Positions 43,588-52,258 of a DNA stretch of 64,000 nucleotides are shown in pieces (position 1 is the stretch's first letter; each line of letters begins with the position of its first letter). Below the pieces are notes generated by a model that worked only from the letters and a program-made list of their open reading frames with translations, ran no database searches and had not been told where the DNA came from. This DNA is from Pseudomonas hefeiensis (lineage in GTDB: Bacteria > Pseudomonadota > Gammaproteobacteria > Pseudomonadales > Pseudomonadaceae), in the NCBI RefSeq assembly GCF_030687835.1, contig NZ_CP117449.1, positions 4,092,001 to 4,156,000 of the forward strand. The letters run 5' to 3'. The position numbers and the translations under genes are program-made.

Positions 43588-43770
43588 CGCTTCACTGGAG
43601 ATCGACATGAGTATTGGGGTGATCAGTGCATCATCAACGGCGGCTGATCCCTCTCTAAGTCGATAAAGTGTTGTCCGATTTCACGGGCCAAGGCAAAGAA
43701 AGTGACCGCGCCTTTATTCTGGCAACCGTCGAACAATTGGCCGCTCATCTCGGCAGTAAGTAACCTCTTT
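43588..43770 (+). pseudogene. Possible gene remnant after topB
   Basis: Just after topB there is a short frame (ATG 43607, about 19 codons), and then in another frame a protein-like tail, DFTGQGKESDRAFILATVEQLAAHLGSK, ending at a TAA near 43762. Neither is long enough to be a supported gene. The tail reads like the C-terminus of a small helical ICE protein cut down by deletion. I cannot name the parent. Confidence 0.25.
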
Positions 43771-43797
43771 CATCGTGCTCAATGTAGTGGCTTATGC

Positions 43798-44018
43798 GGG
43801 ATCGCCCACTGGCTTGACGTGATCCCACCCTCTCTGCTGTAGTGTCTCAGGATCATCGCCAACGGCGACCCAAGACCGAATCGCTCCGGGCAGCTCGGTC
43901 GAACTCCTTGAGTTCGGAGCCTTCTCTTTCTGCGGAATTTCATTCCTGATTTGTGCTCGACCTGATCACGGTGGCGGATGACCACTGTTGCCTCTACCAG
44001 GCAATAGCGGTCATCCGC
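43798..44018 (+). ncRNA. Structured gene-free region, first block
   Basis: No credible coding frame; several perfect hairpins instead: GGGATC/GATCCC (43798-43826), CGAACTC-ctt-GAGTTCG (43900-43916), and a long one in which GCGGATGACC (43974-43983) pairs with GGTCATCCGC (44009-44018) and TTGCC/GGCAA nests inside. The density of exact pairing suggests a folded RNA in the leader of the following ICE genes. Strand is inferred from the downstream gene. Confidence 0.45.
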
Positions 44019-44291
44019 TTCAGCGATCGTATTCAGTTCCGGAGCCCACCGGGGAAACACTGGGCACCCTTTGTGCGCGGATGCGTGCCAGCATGTTCCG
44101 ACCCGGGCCACGACAAGGGTCGGTTGGCGAAGCGTGACGCCGTGAATAAAGTTTTGCGAGGAGCTTGTCGACTGCGTACGACCGTCAAAGGTGGCTTTTC
44201 TCTTCTTCGCCTGGCACCCCGCCAGGCGCACTCTTCACTTTCTTCAGTCCAGTGACTACCACTATATTCCGGCCATAAAAAATCGGGTGGC

Positions 44292-44626
44292 AGCGTCTTG
44301 ACGCTCCGCTATGACAGGCTTATACCAAGGGCGTGGTTCGCTGTCGTTGACAGCCCAGCCCAGGTAGCCAGAACCTTCTAGGCTACGCCACGTTCGTGGT
44401 GGTTTACCCAAGTGCGATCAGCATTCGGAAGCTCGCGCGGTTACCGCTTCAGCGGTGATGAATGCCCACTACCCTATGCTTGCGGATCACCACCGCAGAT
44501 GCTCCTCTGCTGCACAGCTATTCCCCAGACGCATCGTTCTGATCGTCATCGGCTTGCCGGTGGCGAGTCGTTCATCGCTCGACTTCACCTTACCCACCCT
44601 GACGGGGGCTCACTTCCCCGTCAGGG
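44292..44626 (+). ncRNA. Structured leader upstream of the DUF3577 gene (radC-motif-like candidate)
   Basis: Consecutive perfect hairpins: AGCGTC/GACGCT (44292-44305), GCTGTC-gtt-GACAGC (44340-44354), GTAGCC/GGCTAC (44364-44386), CCACG-tt-CGTGG (44388-44399), ACCGC-ttca-GCGGT (44443-44456), and an 11-bp stem CCCTGACGGGG / CCCCGTCAGGG (44597-44626) that looks like a terminator before the ATG. A published RNA structure, the radC motif, occurs upstream of DNA-processing genes in mobile elements; radC is two genes downstream here. I suspect this or an unnamed relative. Confidence 0.5.
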
Positions 44627-44666
44627 CCTGTGCGTCGCCGTTTTCCCTTGAAACAGGAGAACCACC

Positions 44667-45248
44667 ATGGCCCACGCCAACCAATCCCAAGAAGCGACCA
44701 CTTACTTCAATCTGCACACCACCGGTATCGGTTACCTCAACCGTGTTCGTGAAGTACAAGTCCGCCGCGGCCAACCCTTCATGGCCTGCGATATCGCCGC
44801 CCTGCACGGTGCCACCGATGCCGTGGAGTACACCCGCTTCGACTGCAAGGTCGCTGGAGGCGAAGCTGAACGTTTGATTCGTCTCTACATGGACGCTGTC
44901 AACGCCGAGAAAAAGGTCTTGCTGTCGTTCCGTATCGGCGATCTATGGATTGATCCGTTTCTCTACGAGAAAGGCGATAAACAAGGCCAACCAGGCGCCA
45001 GTCTGAAAGGTCGTTTGCTGTTCATCGACTGGATCAAGGTCAACGGCACGTTCGAATACAAAGCGCCCGCCAGGCAGGAAGCAACAGCACCTGCTGAGCA
45101 AGCGCCCACCAGTGAGCCATCTCCAACATCGGCTGAGGCCGAAGCTGAGGGGACCGACGAACCAACAGAGGCTCAGGTCGAACCTGAATCTTTACCCACT
45201 CCCCACACGGCCCGCCGTGATGCCACCCGTACCGTTCAGTCCGCCTGA
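44667..45248 (+). CDS. STY4534-family (DUF3577) ICE replication protein
   Basis: A 193-residue protein. The conserved part covers residues 1-130: YFNLHTTGIGYLNRVREVQVRRGQPFMACDIAALHGATDAVEYTRFDCKV and RIGDLWIDPFLYEKGDKQGQPGASLKGRLLFIDWIKVNG. This resembles an OB-like fold and suggests single-strand DNA binding. The last 60 residues are acidic and low complexity. A CAGGAG site precedes the ATG, after the structured leader. An intrinsic terminator follows. Confidence 0.85.
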   Translation: MAHANQSQEATTYFNLHTTGIGYLNRVREVQVRRGQPFMACDIAALHGATDAVEYTRFDCKVAGGEAERLIRLYMDAVNAEKKVLLSFRIGDLWIDPFLYEKGDKQGQPGASLKGRLLFIDWIKVNGTFEYKAPARQEATAPAEQAPTSEPSPTSAEAEAEGTDEPTEAQVEPESLPTPHTARRDATRTVQSA

Positions 45249-45270
45249 ACAGTCAACGATGTTCCACATA

Positions 45271-45294
45271 AAGGCGCTCCCTCGAGCGCCTTTT
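45271..45294 (+). terminator. Intrinsic terminator after the DUF3577 gene
   Basis: AAGGCGCT-ccctcg-AGCGCCTT forms a perfect stem (9 bp with the flanking A-T pair) that runs into TTTTC. It sits 23 bases after the stop codon. Confidence 0.8.
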
Positions 45295-45317
45295 CTTCAA
45301 TAGCACAGGAGAACGAC

Positions 45318-45575
45318 ATGGAATCCTTCTGGCTTTGCGACGACTGCCTGTTTGCTACTGCTTACGAGGACTACAGCACGTTATCGCTCTATTACACGAC
45401 GGATGAAATTGAGAAACGCATCGCCGGCATCCATCGAGAACTGGTTCGGTTAATGCCCATCAGTGCCGACTTCGATCCCGAAACTGGCTGGGGAATAAAA
45501 GCTTTTTCCCCATTGCCCTGCGACGGTTGTAGTTCGCCCCTACACGGTCAACGCCACCGATTCACGCGGCTGTAA
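45318..45575 (+). CDS. Small ICE protein with two CxxC motifs
   Basis: An 85-residue protein. CDDC at residues 8-11 and CDGC at about 69-72 could bind one zinc ion. Between them lies an aromatic, acidic region (YEDYSTLSLYYTTDEIEKRIAGIHRELVRL). Small proteins of this form are common next to radC in ICEs and phages; function unknown. AGGAGA precedes the ATG. Confidence 0.7.
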   Translation: MESFWLCDDCLFATAYEDYSTLSLYYTTDEIEKRIAGIHRELVRLMPISADFDPETGWGIKAFSPLPCDGCSSPLHGQRHRFTRL

Positions 45576-45675
45576 ACAGCGCGCCATCTGCTAACGCCCG
45601 CAACTCCACACCCACCTCGGGGACACCACTCCCCTCGGGCGTGTACCCCTGATTGTTCCCTTCGGAGGTACCACC

Positions 45676-46170
45676 ATGAGCACCCAACTCACACTGATTG
45701 AGACCTCGGATTTCGAGGCTGATCGCATTGTCCAAGAAAACCAGGTGATCGACGAAGCACTGCATATTCTGGATCGTCGGCTGTTCGCCCGCGGCCCTAA
45801 CCTGACGTCGCCTGACGCCGTGGCTTCATATCTAAAACTGCACCTTGTGCAACAAGAGCATGAAGTCTTCGGTGTGATATTTCTCGATGCCAAACACCGG
45901 GTGTTGGCGTTCGAAGTCCTCTTTCACGGCAGCATTGATGGTGCCAGCGTTTACCCCCGCCAAGTCGTTAAGCGCTCCCTAGCGCATAACGCCGCGGCCG
46001 CCATTTTTGTTCACAACCACCCCTCAGGTTGTACGGAACCCAGCCAGGCGGATCGCATCTTGACCGCACGGTTGAAGGAGGCCTTGGCCTTGGTCGAAGT
46101 GCGCGTACTGGATCACTTCATCGTCGGTGAAGGTCGTCCTCTCTCCCTTGCCGAACATGGCTGGCTTTAA
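45676..46170 (+). CDS. radC: RadC-family JAB/JAMM domain protein
   Basis: A 164-residue protein of the short mobile-element RadC type, lacking the N-terminal helix-hairpin-helix of chromosomal RadC. The JAMM zinc site is complete: His113-Asn-His115-x7-Ser123-x2-Asp126 in [54 protein letters not shown] is typical. Role in ICE biology is unknown; DNA repair has been questioned. GGAGG precedes the start. Confidence 0.9.
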   Translation: MSTQLTLIETSDFEADRIVQENQVIDEALHILDRRLFARGPNLTSPDAVASYLKLHLVQQEHEVFGVIFLDAKHRVLAFEVLFHGSIDGASVYPRQVVKRSLAHNAAAAIFVHNHPSGCTEPSQADRILTARLKEALALVEVRVLDHFIVGEGRPLSLAEHGWL

Positions 46171-46222
46171 CCCTCACAGGCGTCTTCGGGCGCCTTGTTC
46201 ATTTTCATTCTGGAGAACCTTC

Positions 46223-46969
46223 ATGAACCCCACACACCAAGCTGCAGCCCTGCTGGCGGCCTCAAACCCATTTGCTCGCAGTTACGACAACCTTCATATC
46301 GAACGGCTGCTACTGATCACCTACGAAGACGACTGCCCTCCCTGCTTTCGACCCGTGCACGACTCACAAGCCCATCTGCCCGACAATGAGCTACAACTGT
46401 TCGCCTGCCTGTTCAATGACGATTTCGCCTTGATCAGCGAAGGCCACTCCATTCCGGATAATTTGGATGAACGCTGTCAGTCCAGCGGGCTAGTGCGCCA
46501 AGTGATCTACGCTGTGATGGGCGAAATGCTCAACGAGCGGCATCACCTCGGTGATCTGTACTCCCTGGAAGAGGCCCAAGCCATGGTCCATCACTTGAGC
46601 TTCGAAACAGGACACTACAGTCGAGCCTGGGAAATCAGTACCGCGCACCTTCCCGAAGAAGCGATGCTTTATCTGGAGGAGTGGGTCAGTCACTTCGTTC
46701 CGAGGCAAACCGGCCTCTTGTTCGAGCTTTTTACGCTGCCAGATTGCTGCGGTATCGGTTGCAAACTGATCGGCACGCCATGGACGGACGAGAACTTGCT
46801 GAACATTGAGGGCAATCGTTATTCGAGCTTGAGACAAGAACAACTCGACGCAGGCACACCGGAAACCTTGGTCAACGTACTGTATTTGGCGGCATTGGCG
46901 GATGTGCGATTGTTGATCTTCGACCCCGACGCTGCCGTCTTGGATGGGCTCGCCATTTTCGATGAATAG
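46223..46969 (+). CDS. DUF5983-like ICE protein
   Basis: A 248-residue cytoplasmic protein. The C-terminal half is the recognisable part: CKLIGTPWTDENLLNIEGNRYSSLRQEQLDAGTPETLVNVLYLAALADVRLLIFDPDAAVLDGLAIFDE, which I know from DUF5983 proteins in ICEs and plasmids. ATG 46223 with GGAGA upstream; an earlier in-frame codon overlaps radC. Function unknown. A CGTGTT/AACACG hairpin follows. Confidence 0.75.
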   Translation: MNPTHQAAALLAASNPFARSYDNLHIERLLLITYEDDCPPCFRPVHDSQAHLPDNELQLFACLFNDDFALISEGHSIPDNLDERCQSSGLVRQVIYAVMGEMLNERHHLGDLYSLEEAQAMVHHLSFETGHYSRAWEISTAHLPEEAMLYLEEWVSHFVPRQTGLLFELFTLPDCCGIGCKLIGTPWTDENLLNIEGNRYSSLRQEQLDAGTPETLVNVLYLAALADVRLLIFDPDAAVLDGLAIFDE

Positions 46970-47030
46970 CAACGTGTTCAGCGTTAACACGACCCACCTT
47001 GAATCAACTTTCTCACTGAATCGCTCCTTC

Positions 47031-47068
47031 ACCTCATGTCAGGTTCTGCACTGAATCTGACATGAGGT
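47031..47068 (+). promoter_or_regulatory. 12-bp hairpin covering the pilL ribosome site
   Basis: ACCTCATGTCAG pairs exactly with CTGACATGAGGT around a 14-base loop. The right arm ends eight bases before the pilL ATG and contains the only GAGG there. TTCTT follows. The hairpin could act as a terminator/attenuator or block translation at the head of the transfer operon. Confidence 0.6.
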
Positions 47069-47075
47069 TTCTTCC

Positions 47076-47618
47076 ATGGAGCGTTTTTTCACGCCTGTCT
47101 GCCTGCTCGGTTTGCTGAGCGCCTGCACCGCGCAACTCCCCAACCCATTGCCGACCCATCCAGCGATCGACAGCGACTCCAATCGGGCCCAGCTCTCGAG
47201 GGAGCCAATCGAAGGAAGCCATCCGGCAGAGCTTCGTTATGGCCGCTACACGCTGGTCAGCACCGAGCCCACCACGGAACAACGCGATCTTCTTGCCCAA
47301 ATCATTGACGTGAGCATCCCGTCCAGCCTGAACCCTTCAGTGCAGGATGCGTTGCAGTACGTATTGCAGCGCTCGGGCTATGCGCTCTGCCCCGTTACCG
47401 CGTCGGTGAGGGTGCTGTTTACTCGGCCCATGCCCGCGGCCCATTACCGGCTCGGCCCGATCTCTTTGCGCCGCGCGCTCCAAGTGCTCGCTGGCCCCGC
47501 CTGGCAACTCACGACCGACGAAGTCAGCCGTTCAGTCTGCTTCGAACAGCAGAAAACGGAGGCCGGCGTCGCGTTGATCACACCCGTCTCGCCCCATCAG
47601 TTGGAGGCACGCCCATGA
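47076..47618 (+). CDS. pilL: PilL-like lipoprotein of the ICE (TIGR03748-type)
   Basis: A 180-residue lipoprotein. The signal MERFFTPVCLLGLLSACTAQ has a lipobox (LLSAC). YGRYTLVSTEPTTEQRDLLAQIIDVSIPSSLNPSVQDALQYVLQRSGYALC is the conserved N-terminal part of ICE PilL2, with TcpQ/STN-like secretin-associated features. It opens the transfer cluster. In other members further pil genes follow; here the next gene is a coiled-coil membrane protein, so the pilus set is reduced at this place. Confidence 0.83.
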   Translation: MERFFTPVCLLGLLSACTAQLPNPLPTHPAIDSDSNRAQLSREPIEGSHPAELRYGRYTLVSTEPTTEQRDLLAQIIDVSIPSSLNPSVQDALQYVLQRSGYALCPVTASVRVLFTRPMPAAHYRLGPISLRRALQVLAGPAWQLTTDEVSRSVCFEQQKTEAGVALITPVSPHQLEARP

Positions 47619-48286
47619 GAGCCTCGACGTTTCAAACCCTCATCATTGGGCTGCTTTGCTTGGCGGTCGCCGGCCTGAGCGGTGGTTTGTATAACCAGTA
47701 TCAACGCGTGGCCGAACTGCAGAGCACGAACACCCAACACCTACAAACCCTGGACACCCTGCAACATGATTCAAGCGCCCTCAAGGATGCCCAGGAGAAG
47801 CTGCAGTACGCGCTTAAAGACCTGATGCAGATGGTCGATACTGGTGAGCAACAGGCCAATACCCTCGATCCGATGTTGGATCAGTGGGCGCAAGAGATAC
47901 AGGAACTGCGTGATGGTCTCGCAGCCCGCGCCACCCAGGCAGACCTGACAGCGCTGCGCGCACGCCTTGAACAGGTCGAGCAGCAGCTCCTGGAGCACCA
48001 GACCCAGCCATCACCCCCATCGCCGACGCCTTCTGCGACCAAACCGAAAAAGACCGCTCGCCCCAAACCCACCCCGCTCTCGCCACCGTTTTCAGTATTG
48101 AGTGTCGAGTACCGCGGTGGTGAGCGCTTTCTGGCGGTCGCACCTCATGACAGTCGCTCGCTCACGGATGTCCGGCTGCTACATAGTGGTGAGCAGCAAG
48201 GGGCTTGGCGCCTGAAAATACTGGAGCCGAACTCAGCCATCTTCGCGGTGGCCGCTCAGCCAGATCAGACCGTGCACCTCCCTTGA
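47615..48286 (+). CDS. Membrane-anchored coiled-coil ICE protein
   Basis: A 223-residue protein. One N-terminal membrane helix (TLIIGLLCLAVAGLSGGLY) is followed by a long coiled coil (about 28-130; Leu/Gln/Glu-rich heptads), a Pro/Thr/Lys linker and a small C-terminal beta domain (FSVLSVEYRGGERFLAVAP...) likely in the periplasm. Similar genes follow pilL in this ICE class; the role in mating is not known. It overlaps pilL by four bases. Confidence 0.72.
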   Translation: MRASTFQTLIIGLLCLAVAGLSGGLYNQYQRVAELQSTNTQHLQTLDTLQHDSSALKDAQEKLQYALKDLMQMVDTGEQQANTLDPMLDQWAQEIQELRDGLAARATQADLTALRARLEQVEQQLLEHQTQPSPPSPTPSATKPKKTARPKPTPLSPPFSVLSVEYRGGERFLAVAPHDSRSLTDVRLLHSGEQQGAWRLKILEPNSAIFAVAAQPDQTVHLP

Positions 48287-48295
48287 GTAGTGATC

Positions 48296-49015
48296 ATGAA
48301 CAGAGCGCTACTGCCCACCGTTGTCTGTCTCGCTTCGCTACTGGCCATGGGCGCTGCGGTGGGCAACCCCGTCGCGACACAGTCACGGATCCAGGACACG
48401 CAGTCCGCTCCCCTGGGGCGCTCTGACTCTGAACAGGCGGCGAGCTGGGGTCTGACGGAGCAGGAGTGGACGCGCTTCGAACAGATCCAAGTCGGCCCGC
48501 GCGGTTTCTGGAGCCCGAACCTCGATCCGTTGACCGCACTCGGGGTCGAAGCCCAGACCGACCAAGAGCGCCAGCGCTATGCCGAATTACAGGTAGCGCT
48601 GGAAGCCAAACGCGCCGAGCGCGAGTTGGCTTACCAAAACGCTTACACCGCGGCCTGGACCAAGCTGTTTCCCGGGCTGCTGCCGATCCAGGGCATGGCG
48701 TCCCCGCCCCCTGCCAGCTCATCGGTCATGCCGCGCCAGGCCCTGTTTGTGGAGGACCACTGCCCGGCGTGCACCGACGAAGCGCAGCGTCTGCAAAGCA
48801 GCGACACGGCGTTCGATATCTACCTGGTGGGCAGCCAAGGCCAGGATGAACGCGTCCGTAGCTGGGCTCGGCAAGCGGACATCGATCCGGTCAAGGTCCA
48901 ACGCCAGCAGATCACCTTGAACCATGACCGTGGTCGCTGGTTCAACCTGGGTGCCCCGGGGCCATTGCCTGCCACATTTCAACAGGTGAATGGACAATGG
49001 CAACGCCTCGACTGA
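48296..49015 (+). CDS. ICE protein, PFL_4693 (TIGR03759) family
   Basis: A 239-residue exported protein. After a signal peptide, SWGLTEQEWTRFEQIQVGPRGFWSPNLDPLTALGVEAQTDQERQRYAELQV is the family hallmark; the C-terminal half has CPAC (VEDHCPACTDEAQRLQ) as in thioredoxin-like proteins. A role in disulfide handling of the mating apparatus is possible. ATG 48296 and a GTG two codons earlier are both possible. It overlaps the next gene by 19 bases. Confidence 0.82.
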   Translation: MNRALLPTVVCLASLLAMGAAVGNPVATQSRIQDTQSAPLGRSDSEQAASWGLTEQEWTRFEQIQVGPRGFWSPNLDPLTALGVEAQTDQERQRYAELQVALEAKRAERELAYQNAYTAAWTKLFPGLLPIQGMASPPPASSSVMPRQALFVEDHCPACTDEAQRLQSSDTAFDIYLVGSQGQDERVRSWARQADIDPVKVQRQQITLNHDRGRWFNLGAPGPLPATFQQVNGQWQRLD

Positions 49016-49545
49016 GTGGTATTGCGCTCATGCTAACAATGCTCGCCGTCCAGGCTGACGAACTTCCGCCTCCTGCCTACCAATTGGCGGCGCATGACGC
49101 CGACATCCCTTCTACGGTGCTGTTCGCGATTGCCCTGCAGGAGAGTGGTATCCGCGTCCGTGGTCGACTGCTGCCCTGGCCTTGGACCCTGAACATCGCC
49201 GGAACACCCTACCGCTTCGCCACTCGCCAGGCCGCCTGTCACGCCTTGCTTCAGGCTCTCGCCCGACATGACGCCAAGCGGGTCGATGCCGGTCTCGGGC
49301 AAACCAACCTGGGTTACCACGGACAACGTTTTTCCAGCCCTTGCGAAGCCCTTGATCCCTACCGAAATCTCGCCGTGACCGCCGCATTGCTGCAGGAGCA
49401 TCACGCTGCCACCGGTGATTGGGTCTTGACTGCCGGGCGCTATCACCGTCCGGCAGGAGGCGCGCCGGCAGCACGCTACCGTGCTGGCTTTTCCCAGAGA
49501 CTCGAACAGCTGCTGATTTCCTTTGAACAGGGCACACCACCATGA
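48997..49545 (+). CDS. Lytic transglycosylase (SLT domain), ICE type
   Basis: A 182-residue exported protein with a lysozyme-like SLT domain. The catalytic glutamate is in FAIALQESGIRV (about residue 49); GLGQTNLGYH and NLAVTAALLQEHH are the later SLT motifs. It opens the peptidoglycan for the mating channel, like VirB1. The start lies within the end of the preceding gene. Confidence 0.85.
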   Translation: MATPRLSGIALMLTMLAVQADELPPPAYQLAAHDADIPSTVLFAIALQESGIRVRGRLLPWPWTLNIAGTPYRFATRQAACHALLQALARHDAKRVDAGLGQTNLGYHGQRFSSPCEALDPYRNLAVTAALLQEHHAATGDWVLTAGRYHRPAGGAPAARYRAGFSQRLEQLLISFEQGTPP

Positions 49546-50057
49546 AGCGAATCCCCCTTACCTACTATTTCACCCTGCTCCTGGCACCTTTCGCCCAGCC
49601 GGAACTGACCGTAGCCGGGGATCAGCCTAGCGACTTCACCCGACCCCATTTTCAAGTTGCCAGGCCGTCATTAAACAACAAGACCCAGCCTGATCGGACC
49701 ATGCATGCGGACCTGTCCACGTTTGCCGATGAAGCCTGGATATTGCCCGTCCGCAGCTCTCACTTGAGCCCCGGTCAGATCACGTCTCGCGCCCTGAACA
49801 TGCCGGGCTTGCGACCATTTTTCCTGGTCGGGGAGGATCCCCAGTCACTGACTTGGTTGCGTCAACGCGCGGCCGAACTGCACGAAATGGGCGCGGCCGG
49901 CCTCGCCGTCGAAGTGGCCGACACCGAAGCTTTGGCGCGGATTCGAACAGCCGCTCCGAACCTCACCATCCTGCCGATCAACGGTAACGACATCGCCACC
50001 CGCTTGCAGATCGAGCACTACCCCGTCTTGATCACTGCCACCTCACTGGAACAGTGA
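49542..50057 (+). CDS. ICE protein, PFL_4695 (TIGR03765) family
   Basis: A 171-residue exported protein. WILPVRSSHLSPGQITSRALNMPGLRPFFLVGEDPQSLTWLRQRAAELHEMGAAGLAVEVADTEAL is the conserved core, and LQIEHYPVLIT the end. A signal peptide is visible. It always lies directly upstream of traD; function unknown. It overlaps the transglycosylase gene by four bases. Confidence 0.85.
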   Translation: MKRIPLTYYFTLLLAPFAQPELTVAGDQPSDFTRPHFQVARPSLNNKTQPDRTMHADLSTFADEAWILPVRSSHLSPGQITSRALNMPGLRPFFLVGEDPQSLTWLRQRAAELHEMGAAGLAVEVADTEALARIRTAAPNLTILPINGNDIATRLQIEHYPVLITATSLEQ

Positions 50058-50066
50058 GTCCAGGTC

Positions 50067-52172
50067 ATGGCCGAGCATGCGATGGAATCCAAGCTCCGGC
50101 CAGCGGTGGAGCTGTACACCGTAGCGATCTGCATCGCGGCCGCAATGCTGTGCATGTCCTCGCCCTGGGCCGTGGCCCTGTCACCCGAGATCGGGCAGGT
50201 TGCGGCGCTGGCCTATGCCCTGTTCGGCCTGATCCGCCTACGACAAGCCTGGGAGGTGTTGCGCTATCGACGCAATATCCGCCGGCTGCCCCGCTACGAA
50301 CTGACCAGTCGGCAGATTCCGGTTAGCCGTAAGCGTTTGTTCATGGGTCGCGGCTTTCGCTGGACCCGTCTACACACCCAGCGCTTGGTCGAGGCCCAGG
50401 ATCCGGCGGTCGCCCACTATGTCGACCAACCGACCAGCTACCGTCTGGCCCGTGGTCTCGAACGGCGCCTGGAGCATGCACCGTTTCCACTCTCGATACT
50501 GGCCCGTGTCACTGCCTGGGATAGCGTCTTCAATCCGTTGCGCCCTTTGCCCCCGGTCGGTGGCTCGCCGCTGTTGCATGGGGTTGAACCCGACGAAACG
50601 GAAGTCAGTCTGCCGCTGGGCGAACGGGTCGGACACACACTGGTGCTGGGCACGACCCGTGTCGGCAAGACCCGGCTCGCCGAGGTGTACATCACCCAGG
50701 ACATTCACCGCGTCGAACACGAGGTCGTCATCGTCTTCGATCCGAAGGGCGATGCTGATTTGCTCAAGCGGATGTACGTCGAAGCCAAACGCGCCGGTCG
50801 GGAGAAGGAGTTCTACGTCTTCCATCTGGGCTGGCCAGAGATCTCTGCCCGCTACAACGCCGTGGGACGTTTCGGGCGCATTTCGGAGGTGGCATCGCGT
50901 ATCGCCGGGCAGCTCAGCGGTGAAGGCAACTCCGCGGCCTTCCGCGAGTTCGCCTGGCGCTTCGTCAACATCATCGCCCGCGCCCTAATCGAGCTGGGCC
51001 GACGCCCGGACTACCTGCAGATCCAACGGCATGTGGTCAATATCGACGCACTGTTCATCGAATATGCCCAGCAGTTTTTCGCCAAGATCGATCCGAAAGC
51101 GTGGGAAGTGATCGTCCAGCTTGAAGGCAAACTCACCGAGAAGAACATTCCCCGGCATATGGTGGGGCGCGAAAAGCGTGTGGTGGCCATCGAGCAGTAC
51201 CTGGCGGTGAAGCGGGTATTTGATCCGGTAATGGACGGACTGCGTTCGGCGGTACGATATGACCGTACTTACTTCGACAAAATCGTTGCCTCGCTACTGC
51301 CGCTGCTGGAGAAACTCACCACCGGCAAGTCCGCCCAGTTACTGGCCCCCAACTACACCGATTTAGATGACCCTCGGCCAATTTTCGACTGGATGCAGAT
51401 CATCCGAAAACGCGGCATCGTCTACGTCGGTCTGGATGCACTGACCGACGCCGAGGTGGCCGCCGCTGTGGGCAACTCCATGTTCGCCGATTTGGTCTCG
51501 GTCGCGGGCCACATTTACAAGCATGGCATCGATCATGGCCTGCCTACATCGGGCAGCAGCAGTGACAAGCTGCCGATCAACCTGCACGCCGATGAGTTCA
51601 ACGAGTTGATGGGCGATGAGTTCATCCCACTGATCAATAAAGGCGGTGGCGCAGGCATTCAGGTAACCGCCTACACCCAGACCCTTAGCGATATCGAAGC
51701 GCGCGTCGGCAACAGAGCCAAGGCAGGCCAGATCATCGGCAACTTTAACACTCTGCAGATGCTCCGCGTGCGCGAAACCGCTACTGCTGAACTGCTCATC
51801 CAGCAGTTGCCCAAGGTCAGCGTGCTGACCAAAACGCTGGTGTCGGGCGCCACCGACACCTCTGATCCGGAGGCCAATACGGACTTCACCTCCTCCTCGC
51901 AGGACCGGGTCAGCAGCACCAGCGTGCCGTTGATTGAGCCTGCTCATATTGTCAGTTTGCCGAAGGGGCAAATGTTCTCCTTCCAGGCCGGCGGGCAGCT
52001 CTGGAAAGTTCGCATGCCTTTACCTAAATCCACCAACGACGATGCCATGCCCAAGGACTTGCTGGAACTCACTCAGCGAATGCGAGCGGCCTACAACGAG
52101 CAAGCGGGGCAATGGTGGAGCGCAAGCGGTGGCGGCCCAACAATTAACTTCGATTTGGATCAGGTGGTGTAG
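50067..52172 (+). CDS. traD: Conjugative coupling factor TraD (SXT/TOL subfamily)
   Basis: A 701-residue type IV coupling protein. Two membrane helices near the N-terminus (TVAICIAAAMLCMSSPWAVAL and the following one) precede the Walker A GTTRVGKT at residues 195-202; Walker B is NLHADEFNELMG, and TAYTQTLSDIEARVGNRAKAGQIIGNFNT is the RecA-like motif after it. It brings the relaxase-DNA complex to the secretion channel. Good ribosome sites are lacking, suggesting coupling to the preceding gene nine bases away. Confidence 0.94.
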   Translation: MAEHAMESKLRPAVELYTVAICIAAAMLCMSSPWAVALSPEIGQVAALAYALFGLIRLRQAWEVLRYRRNIRRLPRYELTSRQIPVSRKRLFMGRGFRWTRLHTQRLVEAQDPAVAHYVDQPTSYRLARGLERRLEHAPFPLSILARVTAWDSVFNPLRPLPPVGGSPLLHGVEPDETEVSLPLGERVGHTLVLGTTRVGKTRLAEVYITQDIHRVEHEVVIVFDPKGDADLLKRMYVEAKRAGREKEFYVFHLGWPEISARYNAVGRFGRISEVASRIAGQLSGEGNSAAFREFAWRFVNIIARALIELGRRPDYLQIQRHVVNIDALFIEYAQQFFAKIDPKAWEVIVQLEGKLTEKNIPRHMVGREKRVVAIEQYLAVKRVFDPVMDGLRSAVRYDRTYFDKIVASLLPLLEKLTTGKSAQLLAPNYTDLDDPRPIFDWMQIIRKRGIVYVGLDALTDAEVAAAVGNSMFADLVSVAGHIYKHGIDHGLPTSGSSSDKLPINLHADEFNELMGDEFIPLINKGGGAGIQVTAYTQTLSDIEARVGNRAKAGQIIGNFNTLQMLRVRETATAELLIQQLPKVSVLTKTLVSGATDTSDPEANTDFTSSSQDRVSSTSVPLIEPAHIVSLPKGQMFSFQAGGQLWKVRMPLPKSTNDDAMPKDLLELTQRMRAAYNEQAGQWWSASGGGPTINFDLDQVV

Positions 52173-52258
52173 CCCCACCTCGCCGTTTCGATTCAGCACA
52201 AAACCATTCAGAAAGCGTCGTAACGACATCAACTCTGCAGCGCGTAATGGAGTGAACA

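Noticed and set aside
43779..44231. A 150-codon leftward frame and a 100-codon rightward frame in the region after topB
   Set aside because: Both cross the perfect hairpins and have the Cys/Arg/Ser-rich composition of non-coding high-GC DNA; neither has a ribosome site.
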